Shown here one piece after another: positions 1 through 11,571 of a stretch of 64,000 bases of DNA (position 1 is the first letter of the stretch; each line of letters starts with the position of its first letter). The stretch comes from Niebla homalea (Eukaryota; Ascomycota; Lecanoromycetes; Lecanorales; Ramalinaceae), in NCBI GenBank assembly GCA_019925105.1, contig JAHGAU010000005.1, positions 1,798,001 to 1,862,000 on the forward strand. The letters run 5' to 3'. Below the pieces are notes generated by a model. The model was not told the DNA's origin and searched no databases. It saw only the letters and a list, made by a program, of their open reading frames with translations. The translations under genes were made by a program, and so were the position numbers.

Positions 1-598
1 ATTGTGTCAAAGGGCATGGAAAAAAGGAACATAGCGTGCTGCTGCGGGCCTGCGGCAATCCCGGATTTCCAAGCTTTCAGGACGCAAAAGATATCAGGCA
101 CGAGCGGTATGGCGTGATCGAAGCCAGTCAGGATGCCTCAGCATTATGCATATGTATATGCTTCGTGATGATGTGATCATGCACCGTCTTGGATGCCCTC
201 TGGTGTGATGACTTCATGTCTTGGGTGGAGGTACGAAGGGCTAGCTGGGTTTTTAAGTGTGTTTTAGTAGTGTAGTCAAATATAGCTATCATTCTGAGAT
301 ACGTTCAAAAGCTTGATGGAGAAATCGCTCGCTAAACCGAGATCATTGATGTCGACAAGGTGCTTTCCCTTCAAAACCCCTTGCATACTTACATTCATAA
401 CGTAATTCAATCAATCAATGGTCGCTTAGCGGGTATCTCTCTGTCGATTTGCCTCGTTGAATCGCGCTTGCACGTTGTAATAGAGACTCATAACTCCAGA
501 AAAATGTAGAAAACAGCTGCCCAGTCTGGGGAAGCTCCCCGGTCCTAATTGCAAATCGTAAAATGTGACGAGGCGCGGCGAGTTTCGATCGAATCCCA
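1..598. other. Gene-free left edge
   Basis: No coding exon is supportable here. The last 598 bases lie downstream of the choline sulfatase gene and probably include its 3' untranslated region. Only short, unconvincing open frames are present, with no RNA gene or repeat visible. Confidence 0.5.
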
Positions 599-2506
599 TC
601 ACTGATTGATCGCGCCTGCAACTCCTCTGGCATGGCCACGTTTCTTTTCGCGACCTTGGGCGTCTACGGGAGGATAGCGGGCGCGGATCTCGAGCTCATC
701 GAGAGGAATGTGTGAGCGGATATACCTATGAAGTATTGTTAGCGCAAGAATTCTCACTGTATGAGTTGAAGGGTCTACTTTTCCCTAGCATCATCTTTAG
801 GCTGGTAGTCCCAGCTCTCAAATCGACCCTGCTTCAGGGCATCCCAACATAGGCGGCGGGCGCGCTGGCTGTGTAACACATCTTGTTGAATCATCTTCAT
901 GTCCCATCGCTCGTTGGCTTCTTTAGTCAACTTCTCGGCCATTTGGATGATTTCGGCGTCATCAGTCACGGTCATAAGATTATGCATCTCTTTGGGGTCC
1001 TTCTCCAAATTGAAAAGTTGGGGGGGATCAGTGGGGCACGTAACGTATTTCCACGGCCCACGTTTGATCATCATGAGGGGCGCAATGGTGCCTTCGCCAG
1101 CATATTCGCCATAGACGGCATCTACACCGCCTTGGCCTTGGAGCTGTGGGACGAGCGTATGACCGTCGATTGGCAGTTGAGACTCCATCTGACCGCCGAC
1201 CAGATCGACCAGCGTGGGGAGTATGTCTAGCGTAGACACGTTCTCTGACACCACACTATGCTCGAAGCGTGGAGGGTACGAGATCAGGAGCGGTACACGA
1301 GCCGAACCTTCGTACCAAGACATTTTGTACCATAAGCCTCGCTCGCCCAGCATATCTCCATGGTCGGCGGAGAAGATGACGATGGTGTTGTCATCCATTT
1401 CACACTCTTTCAACACTTTCATGAGCTCGCCAACATTGTCATCGACGTAGCTCACAGCTCCAAAATAGGCCCTTCGAGCCCGCTTGATTGCTTCATCTGG
1501 CAGTTCTTCCTCCAATCCGCATACCCTCAACAGTCTCTTGCTGTGCGGGTCTTGCTCCTCCTTTGCAATGTTAAGCTCCGGCAAAGGAATATCCTCGCCC
1601 TCATATCGATCCCAGTATTCGGTGTGAATGGTATATGGATCATGAGGGTGGGTGAGAGAGACGGTCAGACAGAAAGGGCGATCGGCCTCTTGCCTCCGTG
1701 CAGCGGCGTAGAGATATCGCTTCGATTTGAACATGACCTCTTCGTCAAAGTCGAGCTGATTGGAGCGGATGCAGGGACCTGCTTGAAGGATGGAGGATGA
1801 GTTATGATACCACTCGAGATTGCGATAGGGATCGTCCCAGTTGACAGACCTGGTAATGATCAGTATACGTAGTCAAGATGATGTTATGTCTGTACTGGTC
1901 TGTAGGCCTCTGTATCGAGCAGCAGCAGCAGCATGAGACCAGCACCGGCATCGCTAACGGTAACCCCCGTCGCCCTCGTCGCCACTTCTTTCATTGAACG
2001 TACCATCCAAGATCTGCAGGATATATATCACTTGTCAACCTCTCTTCGTAACCATGGAGCTGTTCTCCGACGAAGTGCATCTTCCCGGCCAGGACTGTCT
2101 CATAGCCTTCACGTCGGAGATAATGGGCATAGGTAGGAACGTCGATGCCCAAGGGCGAGGCATTATCCCATGCTCCAATGCGAGTGGGAAGCTGGCCTGT
2201 TACCAAGGAAGATCTTGATGGAGCGCAAAGTGGTGAAGGACAATAAGCTGAGTTGAAGACAGCCGATTTGGCTGCTAGAGCGTCAATGTGGGGAGTCTTG
2301 ATGGGAGACCTCTCATTATGGACATGAAGGAGAGGAGCGGAAACTTGGTCGGCAAGGATGAAAAGGATGTTGGGCTTGCGCTGCCCGTTGCCAACAAAAT
2401 GCCCTTCTGAACTTACAGAAGTGGCAGGAGTCCCCAACCGGCCATTCGGAGGCGAGGGAGACAGGGAATCAATCATTTCAGAAGGAAGGATGTAGGTTGG
2501 CGCCAT
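599..2506 (-). CDS. Choline sulfatase (choline-O-sulfate hydrolase)
   Basis: Built from three exons, 2004..2506, 779..1849 and 599..725 (introns of 154 and 53 bases), giving 566 residues. It should hydrolyse choline-O-sulfate to choline and sulfate, feeding sulfur supply and the osmoprotectant pool. The sulfatase signature CAPSR lies at residues 94-98, where Cys94 would be converted to formylglycine. KPNILFILADQ near residue 44 carries the first metal ligand, GKMHFVG follows near 141, and exon 2 has the FSADHGD metal and sulfate site. Exon 1 joins at LGW to SVNWDDPYRN. The last exon supplies the typical C-terminal YIRSHIPLDELE tail, which an unspliced reading would lose after DDAREK. The first ATG of the open frame was taken; no signal peptide is seen, so the enzyme is probably cytosolic. 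It is divergent from the TRP channel gene. Confidence 0.93.
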
Positions 2507-3538
2507 TGATGGTCAAGAGAAGACGTGGCTGCTAAGAAGGAGATATCTGTTGAATATCAGGTTGGAGCAGTTGTCAATCCAGATAAGACACGTGGGAGGA
2601 TGGGAGAGAGGGAGGAAGACCTGTATTTGGGGAGGTCATGGCGCACCTTTATGCTGATCCCGTCTTCGTGGTATTATTAAACGTGGGGGGCAGTTTGGTC
2701 GCAGCTCCAGGCACCGGTGACCGTGACCGTGACTGTGACCGTGCACGATCTGCAATGTCACAGCTAGGAGAGAATGGTACCAGCTGTGGCTTTGGCTGCG
2801 TGACAAGGAGAGACGGTGGTTGGATGTAGGTGAGTAGGTGAGTAGGTGAGTCAGATGAGACAAATTGAATGAAAGTAGTCAGGAAAGTTGGCTGTAGAGA
2901 GAAGATGAATGACAGACGGTCAGACCAAGTGGTTGACTAAGAAATAATCACAGCGAAAAGAAGAGCAGACGTTGAAAAATGGTAGTACAGAGGCAGAGGC
3001 AGAGACAAGGCGATTTCACCTTTTTGCGTGCAAGTCCACCTTGCTCGCGTGATCTAGCCAAATCCCGGGTATATCCGACGTCGATCCGCTAGACTGCCTC
3101 CGGTCATCGAATCCATATCACGCTAAACCCACGCCAAGAAAAAGACCCTTCGAGCCTCCCTTGCCTCCTTGCCTCTCTTCGCTTTTTTCAGCCCTGCGGC
3201 GAACAATTGGTAAAATTGGTGTGTACGCAGATGTGGGCGGAAATACAGCGTCATAGGGACTCCTGGACCAAAATGCGCCGTCTGTCCGACATCACTCCCA
3301 TCATCTAATAGCATCGACTAGTCTTTCCATTTAGGCACATAGAAAGCGGGCAACCTCAAGACTCGAGATCATTTTTGTCCGCCATGGATTCATCACACTC
3401 TTCTAGACATCCGATCCCTGGCGGCGAATAAGGTTGGGCTGCCGTCCGAAAAAGGCCCCACGGTCTGATAATCAGATCTAAAATCAGATCTCACACACAC
3501 ATCACTCCATTGCCCAGGCTCCCGGACTGTCTGACGAG
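2507..3538. promoter_or_regulatory. Divergent intergenic region with short tandem repeats
   Basis: This is the shared upstream region of the choline sulfatase (minus) and TRP channel (plus) genes. It holds a GTGACC-type hexamer array at about 2717-2743 and a TGAGTAGG array at about 2831-2851. A low-complexity AGAGGC/GCAGAG tract lies near 2990. No TATA box or binding site could be assigned with confidence. Confidence 0.5.
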
Positions 3539-5692
3539 ATGAGTGACGAGCGACAAGCCTTGCTAACGCCGGATGTCCGGGATGTGGAAGTAGCGGATCA
3601 AGACAGCGACGCACCACGTGCCCCCAATCCTTACGCCTCCCTTCCAATATATGTTACCATTCACCGGGTTCGACGTGAAGTGACTGCAAGTCTTGATGAT
3701 CCTTACAGTCTAGAGCAACTAAGAGCGCCAAGAATCACTGCCTCTGTCGTCCGACCTTTGATGAATCGTCTCTGGGCGATACGCGATGCATCTCTTGTCT
3801 ATTGCTTGCTCGTCAACAAGCTGCAATTCCTTCACGAACAGTCGTTCCAAGGCCATCAGACCATCTACACTACTCGAGCCTTGCTCTGCGAACTGGTGGC
3901 ACTAAAGGTACTGCGGCGCTTCGATGAAGAAACGCCGGGAAATCAGGGATTGCTGCTGTTATCCAATGCAATGGTCGCCAGCTTTGCTCCCTTTCAAAAT
4001 GCGCCTCCCGAAGTCATCAAGGAAACTGGTCATGCCAGCAATTGGGCCTTCCTCCAAGACAATGGAGGCACTGAGCGCAAATCAACGGCATTGGAAGTCG
4101 CAATCATTTCGGATAGTAAATTACTGATAAGCTCGCCTGCGTGTCAAAAGGTCATGGACGCTATCTATGTGGGGCGCATCGTCTACACTCCCACCTCCTT
4201 CATCGACATCATACCCGACCATTACAAGCAGAAACCCATCACCCTCTATCGTCCCGATCTTGCTCCAGTTTTGAATCAATACCGACTCATGGTGCCTCGA
4301 ACGAGAAACCTCCTTGACATTGGCCAATTCGTTGTCCTTCTCATACTCTATCTTCTCGTCATGCAATGTCGCGACTATGAGGAGTTCACCAAATACGAAT
4401 TGTTCTTCTGCATCTACGCATCCGGATGGGTCTTGGACGAATTTGCTTCCATCTTGGAGCATGGATGGCAGTGCTATACCCAGAATCTCTGGTCTTTTCT
4501 CGACTCAATCTTCGCTGTGATATATTGTGTCTACTTTGTGTTGCGCATGCATTCTCTCGTGACCGGCGACACAGCAGGGTCCGCAGCCCCAGCTCTAGAT
4601 ATCTTGTCCGCAGCCGCTCCGGTCCTCATTCCTCGACTGGCATTCAATTTGCTATCCGAAAATATCCTCCTCGTCTCATTGAGGACCATGATGGCTGATT
4701 TCATGTTCTTGACAATCCTGGCATGCTGGTGTTTCGGAGGCTTTTTGCTAAGCATGGGTTGGCTTAGTGGAGACAATGAAGACACTGTTACCATTGGCAA
4801 GTGGATGCTTTTCGTCTGGTTCGGTCTGGATGGCACTGGGATCCAGAGATCGGCCGACTTTCACTATTTCATTGGGCCCGTCCTCATGATCACATTTGCC
4901 TTTCTCGGCAACACATTATTCCTGACCATCCTCGTGTCTATGCTGAGCAATACTTTCTCAAAGATTGCATCGAATGCCACAGCTGAGGTCCAATACCGTC
5001 GCGCCGTCCTTACTTTTGAAGGGGTCAAAAGCGACGCCATCTTCGCTTACCAACCTCCGTTCAACATCATAGCGCTGTGCGTTATGCTCCCCTTGAAGCT
5101 CATCATTTCACCAAGATGGTTTCACAAGGTCAATGTCGCTTTCATCCGCCTTCTCAACGGCCCTCTTCTGTTCGCAATTGCAGCTTGGGAACGTCGTCGG
5201 CTCTGGTCTGATCAAGACCATGATCAAGACCATTATCAACGGCACATTGGCGGCAAGAAAATGCTTGGACTATCGACTTGGATCTTCGAACTCAGTAAGT
5301 GGTGGGACTTCTCCCGCTTCTCAGTCCAGGGCGACACGCAAGCGGTCTTCGACTTCGAACCTCCACAGTCTGTCTTGGATGACATGGCAGACCGTGAGGA
5401 TCCCAAACCTGATTTAGGCCGGCCTCCGACGGCCAATGGGACATCGGTCAAGCAGCCGAGTGGCACTGGAAAGTTGACACCCGCCAAACGAAAAGAGTCG
5501 TTCGGCACTGTCTCAGGCTTGGCGGAGCACATTAACGATTTCTTTCATGAGCACGGTGGGCCAGAGATTACGAGTCGTCTGGAACAGCTTGAGGCGTCCA
5601 ACGCGCGTATTGAGGCGATGCTGTCCAAGATGAGTGAGAACTTTGATGATGAAAGCAGTGACGAAGAGCACGTCAAGATAGCAGGCAGCTGA
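3539..5692 (+). CDS. Yvc1-like vacuolar TRP cation channel
   Basis: Single exon, 717 residues, close to the usual size of fungal TRP-Y channels. Family members release calcium from the vacuole in response to stretch and osmotic shock. The N-terminal ~255 residues are soluble. About six hydrophobic segments follow between residues 259 and 475, starting with FVVLLILYLLVMQC and ending with LMITFAFLGNTLFLTILVSM. A short pore-like loop, MLFVWFGLDGTGI, lies near residues 424-436, just before the last segment. The C-terminal tail has a likely coiled coil (ITSRLEQLEASNARIEAML, about 680-700) and an acidic end DDESSDEEH; acidic tails bind calcium in the yeast protein. The ATG at 3539 is the first in the frame. 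Identification rests on overall topology and pore/S6 similarity. The exact ion is inferred. Confidence 0.88.
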   Translation: MSDERQALLTPDVRDVEVADQDSDAPRAPNPYASLPIYVTIHRVRREVTASLDDPYSLEQLRAPRITASVVRPLMNRLWAIRDASLVYCLLVNKLQFLHEQSFQGHQTIYTTRALLCELVALKVLRRFDEETPGNQGLLLLSNAMVASFAPFQNAPPEVIKETGHASNWAFLQDNGGTERKSTALEVAIISDSKLLISSPACQKVMDAIYVGRIVYTPTSFIDIIPDHYKQKPITLYRPDLAPVLNQYRLMVPRTRNLLDIGQFVVLLILYLLVMQCRDYEEFTKYELFFCIYASGWVLDEFASILEHGWQCYTQNLWSFLDSIFAVIYCVYFVLRMHSLVTGDTAGSAAPALDILSAAAPVLIPRLAFNLLSENILLVSLRTMMADFMFLTILACWCFGGFLLSMGWLSGDNEDTVTIGKWMLFVWFGLDGTGIQRSADFHYFIGPVLMITFAFLGNTLFLTILVSMLSNTFSKIASNATAEVQYRRAVLTFEGVKSDAIFAYQPPFNIIALCVMLPLKLIISPRWFHKVNVAFIRLLNGPLLFAIAAWERRRLWSDQDHDQDHYQRHIGGKKMLGLSTWIFELSKWWDFSRFSVQGDTQAVFDFEPPQSVLDDMADREDPKPDLGRPPTANGTSVKQPSGTGKLTPAKRKESFGTVSGLAEHINDFFHEHGGPEITSRLEQLEASNARIEAMLSKMSENFDDESSDEEHVKIAGS

Positions 5693-8005
5693 ACGAGATC
5701 TATTTTCCCAAGCATTTCCTGAAGGCCTGAAATCCTGTTGTGGTTGAACGCAAGCCTTCGGAAGACAATGTAAAGTCCTCTGGATTGACTACTGCGTAGC
5801 GAGTTGTTCCTTACATTGCCCACGCCACTACGACTGGTCGAAATTTGGCGTCCCAACGACAAGAACAGCTGTCGGGGGCTTGCAGCAACAATTTCTCGGT
5901 CAGAAGAATCTGACTCGGCAACGTGCTCAAGGTCGAGTGGACCGAGAACTTCCAGCTAGCAGCCGACCAAGGGCAACAGGCGTGGATTCCCATTCGTCGC
6001 ATTGCTAGACGATGGACATTCCCCTCTCCGGCAAAATTAGCCGACCGGGGGAAATCCTTGGTGGAATGACTTCTCGCTCTAAATGACTGGAGCCCTAGGC
6101 CGCCTACACGGATCGGGGCTCATTCGCTCCAAAGTATGTGTTTCGATTTGCCATCGCTTAAAGGGTTGGCGCGCTTAAATCGTGAGACACCAACGGTCTC
6201 CGTCATCTCTTAGGACGAAATTCCTTTCGAAGTCACGAAGAAGAAAAAGGCCCTAGCAAGCCGTGTCTCGGGATTTTGGATTCGCCCCTCGATAAGCAAA
6301 AGTGCTAGGCAGCCTAGGCTCAGCCATAACAAGGCTTCGCGCTTCGGCGTCCACGGCACCCATACCAGGGACGGGCCCTGCCTGCGAATATTCTCCTAGT
6401 TGCTCGCGTATTATTTTTATACGCGCGCTTCTACTTTGATCCCACGTCATCTCGACATTGACTCACTTGTTGCACCTCTATTTCTTCGTGCTTCGCTCAA
6501 CAAGTTCACAGCCCACGTTTAATCTCCGACGAGTTACATGACGTAGAAGAGGGACTAAGTATTTCTGTTACACAAATCGAACCCCCCATTGGCTAATGCA
6601 TGCGAGGAGACCTAATCTCAGCGTGCATTGCTCCCAATTTGTGACATGATAACGCCAGAGACTTCCGACTTGCTTATTCTCGATCGACATCGTCTGAGAC
6701 GTAGCGCTCGTCCTGGGACTCTTGACGACATTGACTTGAAGATCATTGCTGATCGTCGTGAAATTCTCGGCATCATGCTCGCGTTAATACTTTTCCGGCC
6801 CATGTCACCTACCTTCTGGAGACCGATCGGTCGTCCTTGATGTCATATAGAGCATATGTGGATGCTTGTCGAATAACGATCATTATCGCCCTCTATCATC
6901 TGCGGTCGGAAGGTTGACTCCAATAGTATATTACGTCTTGGTATGCAATGTGTTTCCACATGAGCACGATAAGGATCAGCAGCTAGCCTGACCGCCTGTC
7001 GTCAGCCCTGAAGACTGAGACAAGCTTCGGACTTGTTGCTCGTAAGTGTGATCATCGGAGATGTTCTTTCGTCTCAATTAAAATTATCACTCCACGTGCA
7101 AATCCTTCCAACAGCTCCCCGCTATTAGCACATGGCTTACCCTGACCCCGCCAAGTACGTTCAGAACATTGCCCCTGATATTCTAAATCAAGGATGCCAG
7201 CCGTGGTCGCACTCGGAACATTGAGGCTATGGCTCATGGATTCTGGAGTCGCCCCGACCGAAGACTGCATTTAGTGTAGATAATCTATTATTCATAATTT
7301 TGCTGAACACGGTAAAGTGGTCGTTGACCTGCGAATGATTCAGTCACGCACCCTTCGACAATGTTTCCTGTTCTGCTAGTGCGTGAAAGAGAAACGCTGA
7401 TAGGTAATCTTTGGACCAGCTGGTGTTGTCAAACTATCCTTCTCCCGTAATTATCTGTCTCAGTGTGCTTCTGGGTAGCTTATAATCGCGAATTCATGGA
7501 TTTGAAGATAAGCACACTTCTGATCACGCAGCTCATGAGTCTATTCTTGATAGCCACCAATTATCGGGTGTGCTAGTCCTTTGAACTGAACGTGCTCGGC
7601 ATCCCGGGTGTTCTCCTTATTGACCGCTGCTTTCCCTCCTCCATGTGTTAGCTTACAGAAATACTGAGCCTGGAGTGCACGACCCCCATCCATCAGTTTG
7701 GAGCCAAAGTTCCTTCATGAAATGTAGCCCCCATAGAACATCTTTTAAGATAACCACGCGGCCGCATGCCTCCTTCAGCCGTCCCTTTACGTCACTCATC
7801 GTTCACCTTCCGCAAGGGTTGTCCTCCGCAAGGGCGCTGGACGGCCTCGACACAGACATCAGCCCGCCTCTTACTGTCATGGAGGTCAGCAGATCCTTCA
7901 CGGTAAGCTGTGAGACGGAGTTGACGCAACCCTCCGTTGGCCCCGAGGACTCCCGATGACCATCAATCAGGAGGTTCCACCCCAGCTCGGGATGGCTCGA
8001 CTGGC
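5693..8005. other. Gene-poor intergenic region (2.3 kb)
   Basis: Only short open frames without domains or spliceable partners occur between the TRP channel and the KP4-like gene. Several fall in all frames, as expected by chance. The last ~300 bases are presumably the promoter of the KP4-like gene. No RNA gene or transposon ends were seen. Confidence 0.5.
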
Positions 8006-8013
8006 TATAAAAG
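8006..8013 (+). promoter_or_regulatory. TATA box of the KP4-like gene
   Basis: TATAAAAG lies 233 bases before the ATG at 8239. It is followed by a long CT/CA-rich leader (about 8150-8235) typical of strongly expressed fungal genes. The distance implies a 5' leader of roughly 200 bases. Confidence 0.55.
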
Positions 8014-8238
8014 AGGGCTCGTCGTCCCCCTCTTCTGTCAATAGCATGCAACGAGAGCACTTACCACCACTTCCAACAAGCACAGCAACAAATCATTCTG
8101 ATATCTTTAGTAACCATTCAACGACCTCGAAAAGCGACCTAGCACCTCCATCATCCCAAGAAAGTCAAGAGCAGCACATCTATCTTCACTTCCTCCTCAC
8201 GCAATACTCGCCTCACATCAACACCACCCTACCCAACA

Positions 8239-8895
8239 ATGCATTCCTCCCTCCTCGCCCTGCCAGCCGTCCTCCTTCCCCTCCTTCACCCCAGCACCAC
8301 CTCCGCTCTGGGAATCAATTGCCGCGGCTCGGGCCTCTGCCACCTCGCCAACTGGGAAAATTCCAACAGCGTCTCCATCGACCAGATCCTCCGCGACGCC
8401 ATCTGGGAATCCTCCCTCCCCAACTCCACCGTCTACCACAGCGGCGACCACGTCATCTGCATCTCGGGCAAACAATCCATCTCCCTCACCGGCGCCGCAT
8501 CTCAAGGAACCGAGGGCGGCCAAAGCGCCACCGGGTCCTTCACCATGACTGGCTCCTTGCACACGGGTGGGATCTGTGTGTTCCCGCAATGTAACAATTG
8601 CGAACTGACGCTGGGGGACATACGACCCCTGATGGATGCCTTGATAGCGCATGGCTGCGGGACCTGTGGGAGCGTGCCGGTGGAGTATGTGACCAAGGGG
8701 AGCAATGACCCGAGCCCTGGGATCTTGACGGCCAATTATGTGAAGAACCCTGCATGTATTGACAATTGCATTGGATCGAATGGGAACGCGTCCAACCCCA
8801 CGGCTGGAGACGGGGGCGCGGCGACTGCGGCGGCAAAGAGAGGGTTGGTGAGAAGTGCAAAGTTCATTGACGGGGCACCAATGATGGCGGATTAG
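8239..8895 (+). CDS. KP4-like killer-toxin-fold secreted protein
   Basis: Single exon, 218 residues. A hydrophobic signal peptide of about 23 residues ends near TSALG. The mature part starts with the INCRGSG motif characteristic of the KP4 fold. It has ten cysteines in the order expected for a five-disulfide alpha/beta sandwich, and a second conserved block around HGCGTCGS followed by GILTANYV. Family members are small secreted proteins; the viral founder blocks calcium channels of competing fungi, while most chromosomal copies have untested roles in competition or host interaction. A low-complexity Gly/Ala-rich C-terminal extension of about 45 residues contains a Lys-Arg pair that Kex2-type processing could use. 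High C content at third positions and the TATA box upstream suggest good expression. Calling it an active toxin would be inference. Confidence 0.9.
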   Translation: MHSSLLALPAVLLPLLHPSTTSALGINCRGSGLCHLANWENSNSVSIDQILRDAIWESSLPNSTVYHSGDHVICISGKQSISLTGAASQGTEGGQSATGSFTMTGSLHTGGICVFPQCNNCELTLGDIRPLMDALIAHGCGTCGSVPVEYVTKGSNDPSPGILTANYVKNPACIDNCIGSNGNASNPTAGDGGAATAAAKRGLVRSAKFIDGAPMMAD

Positions 8896-9710
8896 GCAAT
8901 GGATGAGCGGGGAATGTGTACGATATGCGAGATGATCTGGCTTTCTTTGGGTCAGATAGTACTGTCCGGCGGACAACTTTTTCGGGTTCGTGATTCGATT
9001 TGATTCTTTGGATGTGTTTTTACATAGATGAGATACGGGTGGATAGGATGGCATGACAATCATTCGCTGCGACTTCAAATTATTCCCCATCCCTTGCAAT
9101 CCTCAAGTGCTTCCGACAAAATTGGTTCTGCACTTATCGTCCTGATGCCTCCAACCTCGTCCAAGGGTCGAGGACAACAGTCTCTTCTTACTCGCTACTT
9201 CTTAGACTCTCTTTTCAAAGCTGTCCCTCAACACTTTTTTGGATCATCAATGAATCCAAAAAAGAATCCAGTAAGTAAAACCGCCATCTGAATGACTAGG
9301 TGTATATGTTTCAGAAGCATCCGGTAAGATTTACGGTGGTAGAGTGGGTGTGCTTTGGAAAATCACAGAAAGTATTGCCAAGACTCAGGTATTCTCACTT
9401 CATCGCACTTCGTTACCACCATAAAGTTCCTCAAAAAATCCCAAAAAATTCATTAGTAGTACTGATGTCTTCAGAGCTCTGCTCTCAAGTTTTAGAATAT
9501 TCTCAGCAAAACTGACCTTGTCCAATGATTGTATGCTGAAGGGAAAGCAATCGAGATTTTTCCGAGAATGGAAAATGACTTTTGCGCGCGGGCGCACTGC
9601 CAAGACTCCTTCACCGATCACCAATCACCAATCTGGCAGCAGCTCTCAATCCTCTGCACTCAGTAGGCATCCAATCCTTTCATTACGCTTCCTGTAGGCG
9701 CTCGCCCACA
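8896..9710. other. Intergenic region between KP4-like gene and sideroflexin
   Basis: Holds the 3' region of the KP4-like gene and the promoter of the sideroflexin gene. It is A/T-rich around 9240-9480. No further gene is supported. Confidence 0.5.
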
Positions 9711-11077
9711 ATGTCCGCCTCCCTCCCCGGCGCACGCGACCTGCCCGCCTCACAGTACGACCTCTCCACCTACTGGGGTCGGGTCAAGCAATCGGCAGAG
9801 ATATCGGATCCGAGGTGAGAACGTGTGATATAGGGAAGGTATATACCATGCCTGAAGCGCCCTTGTCCTTCAGGCCTGCCCGACCTCTAGAAGCGTTGAA
9901 ACCACCCCGGCGCTCCAATTGGTTGAAAGTATGCGCTGGACCACAGGATGGCTGATCGGATGCGTGGACAGGACTCTCTTCGTCTCCAGCACCGGCCTCG
10001 AACATGCGAAGAATTTGGTGTCGCGTTACAAGACCGGGGAGGAGAAGCGGATGACGCCGGAGATTTGGCAGGCGAAGAAAGTGGTTGATGCGACGTTGCA
10101 TCCTGGTATGCCTCCTCTTTCACAACGCTTCCAGGGGCGGTGGTGTGCGACGAGCCGTGAAAAGAGAATCAGACAAGACAAGACGTGGAGGATGGGACAT
10201 AGGAGGGGTGGTTGCTGATGTGTGGTGAATGAGATAGACACGGGGCAGCCTGTCTTCTTGCCCTTCAGGATGTCATGCTTCGTCATCAGCAATCTGATTG
10301 TCACCGCGGGGATGTTGACGCCCAATCTGAAGGTACAGTACTCTTCTCTCGTGTACAGCTCGCCTCTCTAATAACAATGGATCATTACAGACCCGCGGCA
10401 CACTCGCATGGCAAATAACGAACCAATCCCTCAACGTCGCCATCAACAACGCCAATGCCAACAAGACCACCTCCCTGACCACCTCCAAACTCATCCAATC
10501 CTACCTCCTCGCCGTCAGCGCCTCCTGCAGCGTCGCCCTCGGCCTCAACGCGCTCGTCCCGCGCCTGCACCGGCTAAGCCCCGGCGCAAGATCTATACTC
10601 GGTCGCCTTGTCCCTTTCGCTGCCGTGGCGAGCGCAGGGGCGTTGAATGTCTTCCTCATGAGGGGCGAGGAGATGAGGAAGGGGATTGATGTCTTCCCAG
10701 CCATCCCACAAGCCGACACCGAAACCGACACGGAACAAACCAACGCACCCAAACCCGAATCCCTAGGCAAATCTCAGCGCGCCGCCACCATCGCCGTCAC
10801 CGAAACCGCTCTCTCCCGCGTCCTCAACAGCACACCTGTTATGGTAATTCCGGCCATCATCCTCGTGCGGTTACAGAGGACTGCGTGGTTGGGAAGTAGG
10901 CCGCGGATGGTGCTGCCGGTGAATCTGGGGTTGATTCTGACGACGAGTGTGTTTGCGCTGCCGTTGGCGCTGGGAGCTTTTCCGCAGCGGCAGGCTGTGG
11001 AAGCGGAGAGCTTGGAGGAGGAATTTTGGGGGAGGGGTGGACTTGAGGGCAGGGTGGAGTTCAATAGGGGTATATAG
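9711..11077 (+). CDS. FSF1: Sideroflexin (mitochondrial serine/amino-acid transporter)
   Basis: Four exons, 9711..9814, 9972..10105, 10238..10332 and 10391..11077 (introns 157, 132 and 58 bases), encode 339 residues, the normal family length. Sideroflexins sit in the mitochondrial inner membrane; animal SFXN1 carries serine into mitochondria for one-carbon metabolism. The N-terminus reads LPGARDLPASQYDLSTYWGR. The signature HPDTGQPVFLPFRMS is formed across the intron 2 junction. Further conserved stretches are TAGMLTPNL, NQSLNVAINNANAN, LVPFAAVASAGALNVFLMRG, and the C-terminal LEEEFWGRGGLEGRVEFNRGI. About four to five hydrophobic segments are present. All junctions keep phase. The gene symbol follows the yeast orthologue. 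Confidence 0.95.
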
Positions 11078-11479
11078 CAAAATATCGGGTGCGCATAGAC
11101 CAACTGGTGAGAGAGAGTTGGGTGTGATGTGGATGCAAGATGTTGGATACATAGATGGGAAAGGAGATCAATGTATATACAGCAATATATTCTGAGGGAT
11201 CAAGTTTGCTTTCCCTGCAGCGAACCATTTTTGCTTCGGCTACGCGCTGCTCCCCTTTGAATAGATCTACCATGTCTCTTTCTTTACCCAAATATCTACT
11301 TTCCGCATTTCCCAGAATCATCCACATCTCCCTCCTCCCCACGCACGCGATGGCAATTCCAAGACCCCTCCAAGCACCCATCTACCATCTACACCCTTCC
11401 AAACCCCTCTTCCCCCCCCCCCACCCTCCCAGAGCCAAATAACGAAAAAGTCAAAAAATGTAGGGCATGAACATAAAAA
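11078..11479. other. Short intergenic region
   Basis: Lies between sideroflexin and the tRNA gene. It contains a C-homopolymer run of about 11-12 bases near 11412-11422, which is a likely site of sequencing-length error. Nothing else is supported. Confidence 0.5.
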
Positions 11480-11571
11480 CGACCACGATGCGAGTCGAAC
11501 GCACAATCTTTGGTGTAGGAGATCCAGACCGGAACCGAAAACCAACGCCTTGACCATTAGGCCACGCGGCC
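11480..11571 (-). tRNA. tRNA-Arg (anticodon UCG) with 19-base intron
   Basis: Read on the minus strand, the acceptor stem GGCCGCG pairs with CGTGGTC (two G-U pairs). The D stem is GCC/GGC around TAATGGTCAA. The anticodon stem TTGGT pairs with ACCAA. The loop begins TTTCGG, giving anticodon TCG (UCG), which reads CGA codons. Between TTGGT and ACCAA lie 26 bases, so a canonical 19-base intron follows position 37. The variable loop is AGATT, and the T arm is GTGCG-TTCGACT-CGCAT. The mature tRNA would be 73 bases with a G discriminator. Confidence 0.93.

Noticed and set aside
883..1800. Plus-strand frames of 115 and 146 codons
   Set aside because: Antisense shadows of the choline sulfatase exon, which carries catalytic motifs and consistent splice sites.
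8218..9099. Minus-strand 293-codon frame
   Set aside because: Antisense to the KP4-like gene, which has a signal peptide and ten ordered cysteines.
9784..10325. Several small minus-strand frames
   Set aside because: Antisense to sideroflexin exons and introns.
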